Shown here: positions 6,301-13,400 of the stretch, one piece after another
How positions within the stretch are numbered: position 1 is the stretch's first letter
How the letters are laid out: every line of letters begins with the position of its first letter
From: a virus
Reading direction: 5' to 3' (one strand)
IMG/VR virus record: IMGVR_UViG_3300022074_000144
Coordinates: 1 to 37,098 of that record
DNA: 37,098 bases
Program-made: the position numbers and the translations under genes
Notes under the pieces: generated by a model
Databases searched by the model: none
Told to the model about the DNA's origin: nothing
Seen by the model: the letters and a program-made list of their open reading frames with translations, nothing else

Positions 6301-8985
6301 TCTAAATGATATTGTTGCTTGTGATTGTCCATCTATTACAAACTTACCACCAGCTACAGTTACAACATATTCAACAATTACTGTATTGTTTTCTAAGTTA
6401 ATAGTTTTATTTGTAAGTGTTTGAGAGTCATCTAAATCTACAAGTGTTGCATCAGATACTGCTGTTTGAAACTCTGCAAGGGTACCTGATAATGTGTTAT
6501 CTGTTAAATCTATAGATTTATTTGTTAAAGTATCTGTAGAACTTTCTGTAACAACTGTAGAGTCTATAGCAAATGTAATAGCATTACCAGAACCAGATGT
6601 ATCAATACCTGTTCCACCAGTAAATGTAAGTGTTTCGCTATCTAAATCTATTGATAATGCACCACCACTATCACCTTGAAAATCTAAATCTTGTGCGGTA
6701 ACTTGACTATCTACATATGCTTTTACAGATTGCTGTGTAGGAACTTTAACTGCTGAGTCAGAAGACATGTTATCTTCATCAACTAAGAAATCTATATTTC
6801 CTATTTGAACTGCATTTGCTTGTATTGTCGCGGTTCCAGTTACATCTCCAGAACCATCAAAAGAAGCAGATGTCCAAACAACATCTCCTGTCATTCCAAT
6901 TGTTCTGCCTGTAGCTAAAGCAGTTGCAGTCGCAGCGTTACCTGTTGTAGAACCAGAACTTCCAGTAACATTACCAGTAACATTACCAGTTACATTTCCT
7001 TCTATGTTTGCTACTAATGTTGCTGTGTTGTAAGTTCCAGCAGAGGTATCTACAGTGCCTGTTGGTTCTGTAGTTAATCCATCAAATAATTTAAATTTAT
7101 TAATACCACTAGCATCCCAATGTAAACCAACATATTTAGTTGTAGAAGATTGTACAATTTTTCCGTAAAAACCAATATCAGTAGAGTTACCAGTATTATC
7201 TTTAGCAAACTTGAACATTCCATCACCGACAGCAACAGTGGTAGAGTCAACAGTAGTTGTAGTACCCTCAACTGTTAAGTTGCCAGTTATAGTTGCATTA
7301 CCTGCAACGCTAATATTTGTTGATGTTATGTCGTCTGATGTAAGAGTTCCATCAACACTTACATTGTTAAAAGTTACATTATCAGAAGTTCCTACTGCTT
7401 GTCCAATAGATATAGCTCCAGTACCATTGTTATAAGTAACTCCAGTACCACCAGATAAACTTGCAAGTGTTATAAATGCAGAGTTTGTATTAGAGTAATT
7501 AGCTAAATCATTATCAACAACAAAATCTATATTTCCATCAGTGTCATCATAAGATACAGTTATTAACGTTTCTGTTCCGTCTAACATACCTCCAACAAAA
7601 TCTTCTACTTGCTCTTGTGTTAGAGTTGCTGTAATAAATCCAGAAGTACTGTTGTCATAATTTGCTAAGTCATTATCTACAACAAAATCTATGTTGCCGT
7701 CAGTATCGTCATAAGATACAGTTATCAGAGTTTCTGTACCATCGAGCATTCCACCAACAAAGTCTTCAACCTGTTCTTGTGTTAATTGAGTATTTGTATC
7801 AGTAGCATCTAGTGTAAGTGTTCCTGCTGTATCATCATATGTGGCTGTTACATTTGTACCACCTACAATTACACCATTTACAAAATCTTCAACCTGTTCT
7901 TGTGTGAGCTGAGTGTTTGTATCAGTAGATGCAATTGTCAAAGTACCTGCAGCATCATCATAAGTTAATGAGACATTAGACCCTGCTGTAAGCAAAGAAT
8001 CTACTCTATCATCAACTCTTTCATTTAAATCAGTTGTTATTTCACTTAAGTCAGCTGATATTGTTAATTGGTCATTACTATCGTCATAACTGATATCTAT
8101 ACCTGATGTTGCTGAATCAACTAATAGCGTTCCTACTCTGTCGTCTACTCTTTCATTCAAGTCAGTAGTTATTTCTGATAAATCTGCTGTCAAGGTAAAT
8201 GAATTTGCAGCATCATCGTATGCTACATCTACACCATTTCCTCCAACTACAAAACCAGAACCTATTCTGTCATCTATTCTTTCATTTAAATCAGCAGTAA
8301 CTTCTGATAGGTCTGCAGTAAATGTTAATGTACCAGCAGTATCATCATAAGCTGTATCTACACCAGCACCACCAACAATAAGAGCATTTACTCTATCATC
8401 AACTTTTTCATCTGTATAGTAAAAATTAGAAGAGCCTTCAGTTAAATCATCAGTGGTTAATCCTGATAAGCTAGAGACTGTACCTGTTACATTACCTTCT
8501 AAGTTTGCAACTATAGTTCCAGCAGTACCACTGAATACTTCTGCAGCATTTGTTGCATCAGGTATAAAAACAAATTTTCCTGTACTATCATCAAATCCAA
8601 AGAAACCTAACTTTGGTGCTGAACCAGTATGGTATCTAAACTCAATACCTCTATCTTTATTATCATCTGACGCTGGTGCAGTATCTCCACCTAATGTAAA
8701 TATTGGGTCATCAACTGTTACTGTTGTTGAATTTACTGTAGTAGTTGTACCATCAACTTGAAGATTGCCTCCAACTACTAAGTTTCCTGATGTTTGTAAA
8801 CCTGCAAATGTAGGAGTATCACTTGTTCCTAAACCTAAACCCTCTAGTAAAGCAGCTAATGAAGCATAAGAACCACCTGTACCACCATCATCTAAACCTA
8901 TAAACTCAGTAGATTGAAGCTCAGCAAAACCAGTGGGGTTACCACTATTATCAAAATTAACTCTTACTGGTGTTTTTTCTGCCAT
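3385..8985 (-). CDS. Very large repeat-rich tail fibre protein (1866 aa) with cupredoxin-like domain
   Basis: Starts MAEKTPVRVNFDNSGNPTGF, an N-terminus typical of marine phage fibres. Four divergent copies of a module (GTTTTV...V.D..F.L... D.GI ... ending in or near LVANLEGNVTG) are spread along the chain. From about residue 190 to 500 lies an array of short beta-rich repeats with DLSEITTDLNERVDDRV and LTQEQVEDFV-GG/NG motifs. Residues ~867-975 form a cupredoxin-like domain with H912, C958, H961 and M964. Later units include KVPTQQSVKAYVDSQV and TLAVSGQSNVVADAATDTL, the latter shared with the 384-aa neighbour. The C-terminus (EGTVAAGPLDIQGTVDVQGS then LVVL) is paralogous to that of the 196-aa protein. 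It is coupled to the upstream gene by TAATG. Probably a long trimeric side or tip fibre. No S74 chaperone is present, so folding help may come from nearby small genes. Confidence 0.85.
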   Translation of the reverse strand: MAEKTPVRVNFDNSGNPTGFAELQSTEFIGLDDGGTGGSYASLAALLEGLGLGTSDTPTFAGLQTSGNLVVGGNLQVDGTTTTVNSTTVTVDDPIFTLGGDTAPASDDNKDRGIEFRYHTGSAPKLGFFGFDDSTGKFVFIPDATNAAEVFSGTAGTIVANLEGNVTGTVSSLSGLTTDDLTEGSSNFYYTDEKVDDRVNALIVGGAGVDTAYDDTAGTLTFTADLSEVTADLNERIDDRIGSGFVVGGNGVDVAYDDAANSFTLTADLSEITTDLNERVDDRVGTLLVDSATSGIDISYDDSNDQLTISADLSEITTDLNERVDDRVDSLLTAGSNVSLTYDDAAGTLTIASTDTNTQLTQEQVEDFVNGVIVGGTNVTATYDDTAGTLTLDATDTNTQLTQEQVEDFVGGMLDGTETLITVSYDDTDGNIDFVVDNDLANYDNSTSGFITATLTQEQVEDFVGGMLDGTETLITVSYDDTDGNIDFVVDNDLANYSNTNSAFITLASLSGGTGVTYNNGTGAISIGQAVGTSDNVTFNNVSVDGTLTSDDITSTNISVAGNATITGNLTVEGTTTTVDSTTVAVGDGMFKFAKDNTGNSTDIGFYGKIVQSSTTKYVGLHWDASGINKFKLFDGLTTEPTGTVDTSAGTYNTATLVANIEGNVTGNVTGNVTGSSGSTTGNAATATALATGRTIGMTGDVVWTSASFDGSGDVTGTATIQANAVQIGNIDFLVDEDNMSSDSAVKVPTQQSVKAYVDSQVTAQDLDFQGDSGGALSIDLDSETLTFTGGTGIDTSGSGNAITFAIDSTVVTESSTDTLTNKSIDLTDNTLSGTLAEFQTAVSDATLVDLDDSQTLTNKTINLENNTVIVEYVVTVAGGKFVIDGQSQATISFRPGVVHRFDLSDSSVASHPFVLSETSEGTAYTTGRTASGSQGQSGAYIEFTVNAATPDILYYYCSSHSGMGGTITVFGSAYGDADVQSYLSAGTGITLSGSGVIATTITQYSDSDAQAVSINNVVEDTSPQLGGNLDLNSNDITGTGNISTSGDVTLTSTDAGSSAGPIFNFVRDSSSPADADYLGQIKFKGDDDGGASTVYAKITGKIQDASAGSEDGLIEFANVKAGSNVITARLKSDTFQLLNGTGLEVAGNATITGDLTVNGTTTTIDTTNTVVSDSLIELGNGTSGSPANDAGIVIERGSSDNAFIGWDESADKFIVGTGSFTGASTGNLTISTGTLVANLEGNVTGAVTGNADTATALATGRTIGMTGDVVWTSASFTGAGDVTGTATIQSAAVETGMVNANVISGQSAYSGTVDTTNDFVLIYDHSTTSLKKIAVSDLNSASGAGTMSNFTIAADSGSNQVVADANTLTLTGGSGIDTSVGGTDEVTFALNTEAVQDIVGAMFSGNTESNITVDYQDSDGTIDLSVTGGGSVSEAFKTISVSGQSDIVADGATDTLTFVAGSNITLTTDASGDSITIASADTNTQLTQEQVEDFAANVVVAGANITKTYDDAAGTLTLAATGGAANAFSTLAVSGQSNVVADAATDTLTLVAGTGMTLTTDASADSITFTSSGGGGGGTMPFTDFDGTTDNIVLSSAATGGALPVTLAGGSSDPINMTGTTQTLTSYADDDGDTKIEVERTTDNDTVHIKAGGTDVITATSSGVTVTNLTVTGTTTQANELKITDTLFELNADGGSLTTDAGMIIERGSTGDNAAIIWDESTDSFVVGTTATDGSAAANLTVTEGDLKAKTQNQSDNSTKVATTAYVDTALGSLSSNSITDADSDTKIQVEEGSDEDIIRADTGGQERVTIDNNVSMAARGGFFTHNLAMHASETFTIASTEGTVAAGPLDIQGTVDVQGSLVVL
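5159..5193. repeat. 35-bp direct repeat, copy 1 (copy 2 at 6863-6897)
   Basis: An identical 35-base stretch (plus strand begins GAAGCAGATGTCC) recurs at 6863-6897. Both encode the segment GMTGDVVWTSASF of a duplicated fibre module. It is the longest perfect repeat I noticed in this gene and could support recombination that removes the intervening 1.7 kb in frame. Confidence 0.8.
6061..6387 (-). other. Cupredoxin-like (blue-copper type) domain within the fibre gene
   Basis: This stretch encodes about residues 867-975 of the 1866-aa fibre: IVEYVVTVAGGKFVIDGQ, SFRPGVVHRFDLSDSS, HPFVLS, AYIEFTVNAATPDILYYYCS and SHSGMGGTITVFG. H912, C958, H961 and M964 fit type 1 copper ligands. The H-to-C distance of 46 is close to plastocyanin's 47, and C-x2-H-x2-M matches amicyanin's short ligand loop. 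Metal binding is inferred. Confidence 0.65.
6863..6897. repeat. 35-bp direct repeat, copy 2 (copy 1 at 5159-5193)
   Basis: Perfect match to 5159-5193. The match continues beyond it with scattered synonymous changes through the TATALATGRTIG segment on the downstream side of the plus strand. Confidence 0.8.
7495..8420 (-). repeat. Array of diverged beta-repeat modules in the 1866-aa fibre
   Basis: Successive units carry the pattern V-D-D-R-V/QVEDFV, then a variable GG or AGS, then YDD-x-x-G-x-x-T/I. Four units use a DLSE-(I/V)-T-x-DLNER spacer and several use LTQEQVEDFV. The two units at 7495-7623 and 7657-7785 encode the same 43 residues, although their DNA differs at 23 positions by my hand alignment. 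Confidence 0.8.
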
Positions 8986-10139
8986 TATTCAGCTACTTCC
9001 ATATCTACTATTTGATTGCTTCCAGATGAATTTACTACTGTTAATTGTAGTGTACTGTTATCGGATTTCGCTGGCATTAAAACATCTGATGTACTACCTG
9101 AACTTAATAGTAAAGGTATACTTCTTGTGCTTACTCCAACAAAACCACCACCACCAGATACTGTATCAGAGGTTGCCACATTAAAGAATTTATTTCTTAA
9201 AGGAACACCCTGCGTTACACCTGATGCATTCACTACTGGTACTTTACTAGCCATTGAGAAAGTTTTGGGTATATTATTTGTCACCTTAACTTCATTAGTG
9301 GAAGTATCTGTACTAATGGTTACCTTATCTCTTTCACTATCATATCTACTATCTACTGATGTATTGTTCTCTGAATTAAATTTTAAAGCAGCAGAAGTAG
9401 CATCTGCAGATAAAGTACTTTGATTTGTAGATTGAACTTGTGTAAAAGCATTTTGATTTAGTTCTCCATCTGTATTTGCATTTATTGTTATAGAATCATT
9501 ATTAGCATCTACATTAAAAGTAACATTAGAACCTGGTGTAAGTGTTAGTGTATCAGTATTATTGTCTGCTTGTATAGTTGTACCACCAGCAACTATGGTT
9601 CTAAATGCTTCGCTACCAGCAGAAGTATTAGTATTTGTAATTGTTATTGTATCTGTAGAAGCATCAGTAGAAATACTTATTCCTGTACCTGCAGATATAT
9701 TTAATGTATCCCCTGCTTGGTCAGCTACTACATTTGATTGTCCACTTACCGCGAGTGTTTTAAATCCACTTTCCTGTGTAACTGGAGATGACCATGATAT
9801 GTTACCAGTTCCATCAGTGGTAAGCATTTGACCTGATGCACCAGAGTTACCATTTATTAATAATTTTGAGGAAAGTATATCTAATGCACCATCAGTTGTT
9901 ATCTGAAGTCTTTCTGTATTATCTACACCAAATATTAATTTTTTACTTGCACTTGTATTGATTACAAATGTACCATCTGAAACAATAGATTGTCCATCTA
10001 AAGATAAAGTATGTTCCGAATCTACTAATGCAAGAACTGCATTACTTATTGAGTAACCAAAAGAACCATCGAGAATATGTTCGGCGGCTCCATCGCCTGA
10101 CATCTGGCCGCTAGATGTGTGTGTTTGTGTGATAGCCAT
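8985..10139 (-). CDS. Tail fibre protein (384 aa)
   Basis: Starts MAITQTHTSSGQMSGDGAAE. An N-terminal segment (TLSLDGQSIVSDGTFVINTS, then LIFGVDNTERLQITTDGAL) looks like the attachment part of marine fibre proteins. The middle has repeats of the form FKTLAVSGQSNVVAD...DTL...GTGISISTDAS, also present several times in the 1866-aa fibre, so the two genes share a module family. The C-terminal third (VPVVNASGVTQGVPL ... STLQLTVVNSSGSNQIVDME) is distinct. TAATG overlaps join it to both neighbours. It is probably the proximal part or adaptor that joins the long fibre to the tail tip; the order is inferred from gene order only. Confidence 0.75.
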   Translation of the reverse strand: MAITQTHTSSGQMSGDGAAEHILDGSFGYSISNAVLALVDSEHTLSLDGQSIVSDGTFVINTSASKKLIFGVDNTERLQITTDGALDILSSKLLINGNSGASGQMLTTDGTGNISWSSPVTQESGFKTLAVSGQSNVVADQAGDTLNISAGTGISISTDASTDTITITNTNTSAGSEAFRTIVAGGTTIQADNNTDTLTLTPGSNVTFNVDANNDSITINANTDGELNQNAFTQVQSTNQSTLSADATSAALKFNSENNTSVDSRYDSERDKVTISTDTSTNEVKVTNNIPKTFSMASKVPVVNASGVTQGVPLRNKFFNVATSDTVSGGGGFVGVSTRSIPLLLSSGSTSDVLMPAKSDNSTLQLTVVNSSGSNQIVDMEVAE

Positions 10140-10411
10140 TAACCTACACCAGGTATCTCGCTATCAAAACTCCCTCCTAACTGACCATATATAAAAATCA
10201 TTCTATTCATTTCTTCCATAACTTCTTTAACTGCTCTATACCAATTTTCGTATTCTTGATGATTTTCATCAAGCCTATCAATCATTAATCCAAAATGCTC
10301 TCTTTCTAAATCTTCAATTCTTCTTAGAACATAAGCCATTTTGTAATCATGACTTATAAATCTATAAGGCATATGGAATTCATCTTTCTTTTTTTGATTA
10401 TCGTCAGACAT
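10139..10411 (-). CDS. Hypothetical helical protein (90 aa) between hub and fibre genes
   Basis: A charged, probably all-helical protein: MSDDNQKKKDEFHMPYRFIS followed by MAYVLRRIEDLEREHFGLMI and a Tyr/Trp-containing helix ending in a Gly-rich tail. No membrane segment or signal is visible. GGAGG precedes a TAATG-coupled start, and the gene is coupled to the fibre by TAATG. I do not recognise the family. A small coiled-coil connector or fibre-assembly chaperone is plausible from position. Confidence 0.7.
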   Translation of the reverse strand: MSDDNQKKKDEFHMPYRFISHDYKMAYVLRRIEDLEREHFGLMIDRLDENHQEYENWYRAVKEVMEEMNRMIFIYGQLGGSFDSEIPGVG

Positions 10412-13400
10412 TATCCCTCCAATGCTTCGATTCTAGCAGTTAAATCTGAATTCTGTGTGCTTAGTTCTTGTATTGCTTTTACTAATGGTGCAATTAAATT
10501 TTCTTGAGAATAATTATATTCATCGGATTCTGTGTCGTGGTTTACTAAATTGTACAGTTTACTTGTACCTAATTCAGGAAGCATTTCTTGTGCAATAAAA
10601 CCAAAAGTATGTTTATCATCTGCTTCAGTGAATTGTTCTGTTACAGTCCCTGTACAGTCTATTAAGACTTCTTCGTCATTCTCATCTACAGATTTTATTT
10701 CTGAATTACATTCTTGTGCTGATTCATATATCTGACCACAAATATCACAGGAAAAACCGCTTGACATAGATTTCCAAGTAAATTCTCTAGGTCTTAAATT
10801 ATTTATAAAATCTAAACCATAATCTATATCTGTAATATTTTCTTTTAATCTTTCATCAGATGTTGAAGACTCAGAAATTCTAAATACAGTAGCCCATCTT
10901 CTACTAGAACTTCCTAAGTTTTTACCACCATTAGTACTTGGTTGAAAATTTGAATATACTGTTGATGTACCTGTTCCAACAGTTAAACCAAAGCTACCGC
11001 CTGGTTTTAAATATACAAAGCTAGAAGCAAAATCTATAAGTGTTGAGCTGAGCCTATCATAAACTTGTGCTACTGAAGCATAACTAGTAGTTCTCACATA
11101 ACCAGTACCATTCATATTTCCAAAGTTTTGTAATTCTTGACCTGCTAAGTTTATTGGTCCAGACATACCAAGACCACCATTTCCAATATTAGCTGCGTCT
11201 AAAGTAGCAGTACCAGTTAAAGTATTTGCATTAAGTTGCCCAGATACATTAACATTGCTTAAATTTAAAGTACCAATATGTGTATCACTTAAAGCATTGG
11301 TTGCAACGCTACCACCATCAACTGCATTATCTTCTATCTTATCGTTGTTAATAGCATCATTAGCAATTCTATCTCTATTTATTGCACCATTTGCTATTTC
11401 ATTTATAATGTCAGTTGCACCAACACTTAAAGAACTAAAAGCTAAACTACCTGCAGTAACATCTGAAAAATCTAATGTACCACCAGATATTTGGTCAGCA
11501 GAAACAGTTCCAGTAAATGTGCCACCTGCAGCACTTAAGTTTCCAGAAAATGTACCTGTAGCAGCACTAAGTGCTCCTGAGAATGTACCACTAGCACCAG
11601 TTATATCTCCTCTAAAGTTACCTGTGTTAGCTTCAATAGTACCGTCAGCTTTTATTATCCAACCATCAGAACCTGAAGAGTAGTTACTAGATTTAATAAC
11701 AGCACTATCAGAAGTATTAGTACCAACAATTATTTCTTGACCAGCAATAGTACCTGCAGTAATTTTACCTGCAGTTAATGTATCTATTTTTGCATCAGTT
11801 ACAGCTAGGTTTCTTATCTTTGCTTCTGTTATAGCGGCATCAGATATATTTGCAGTAGCTACTAAATTACCATTAGCTGATTGTTCATCTGATGGAGAAG
11901 ATTCATTACCTGCATTATCTACTGCTGTAAATCTAAAGAAATGTGTAGAGCCATTAGGCATCTGTACTTCACCTACTACAGGTATCTGGTGTTTTATAGA
12001 AGCTGAACCAACATTTAATTCACCAACCTTATGTTGTTCTTTGTCATTTGCTGAGGATAAAGAAAAACCTGAAGAAGTTGATGCGTATACATTTAAATGA
12101 TGTGTATCTCTTTGTAGTGTAAAATTAACAATAGAACCTATAGCATTACCTGAATCATCTTCTGCTCTACCTAAATTATGTATTATCTGAACTCTTAGAG
12201 CTCCAGCTGCTATTGTTGCAGCAGGTCCTGGTTTAGATGGAGCATTAGTATCTAAAGCAGTAGTAACAGTTCCAGTCGCTGGTTCTGATGTATTAGCATT
12301 TGTTAGTATTGCAATAACTCTTACTTCGTAAGAAGTATTTAACTGTAATCCTTCAATTGTAAAATCATTAGTAGAACTCCAATTTATAAATGAAGATTGA
12401 TAGTCACCAGTTGTATTAGTTGGTTTCCAATCTATTTGATACTGTAAACCATTTTGAACAGGTGAACCATTATCATATGTAGGTTCTTCCCATTGAACAA
12501 ATATAATTGCATTATCTCTCCCTAAGTCATCCTGTACTGTTGCAGATGTAAGTTTTAAATCACCTTCAACTAAAGTATCGGGATGCCTAGGTTTTCTTAC
12601 TCCTGTCTGTCTAGTACCAGATACTACTCCTGTTACAGCAGAGCTAAATCTTAAATCTTCTCCTATACGTTTTTGTAAATCACCAATGTCTAACTGGGTG
12701 TTACCAGTTTCCCAAGAAACGTAATCTGATAAATCTATGTACTCCACTCTGTAGGGAGATGTTGAAGCAACTTTTCTAAGGTACACACCATATCCATCTT
12801 TGACTGGCCATGTTATTCCTGTAATTCTTATTTTTTCAGGATTAATAATTTGACCACGGTATGCTACTTCAAATAAAGAACTTCTACCATCTTCTATTCT
12901 CTTTGCTTCAGTATCTTCAAATCTTATTTCAGGGTCATAAACATATATCATATCTCCAACACTAAAGTCACCTTGTAAGTCATACTCTTCTAATGAAAGT
13001 GATAGAGTTTTCTTTACCTTCTTAAATTCATTTAGATAAGCTAGAGCTCTTTCATTTCTTTGAATATTAGGTATATTGTTTTCACCAACAAATTGTATTC
13101 TTTCTAAGTCAGCTCCAAATAAATCTTTATAAGGTGTGTTATTATCAAATGCTTCTGCATGGTCAGCTTGTTGTGATGAGCCTTCAGCTTGTGTGAGTAA
13201 CTCTACACCTGATACATAATCTTCTGCATCAAACTGTGCAGTAATTTGTTCTGGTGTAAGACCAGATATTGCTGGGTCTTCTCCAGATACATCTCTTACA
13301 ATTATTGCAGGTGGTTCATTTGTTCCATGACCTCCAAACAAAACCTCTTTTTTACCAGCATCTAAAGTTCCATTTGTATTTATTCTATATTCTGTTTCCA

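Noticed and set aside
3887-9423. Many long plus-strand open frames opposite the fibre genes (for example 5225-5746, 4121-4459, 9016-9423)
   Set aside because: They are Val/Ser/Pro-rich mirrors of Thr/Asp/Gly-rich repeats on the minus strand, lack ribosome sites and lie wholly within well-supported genes.
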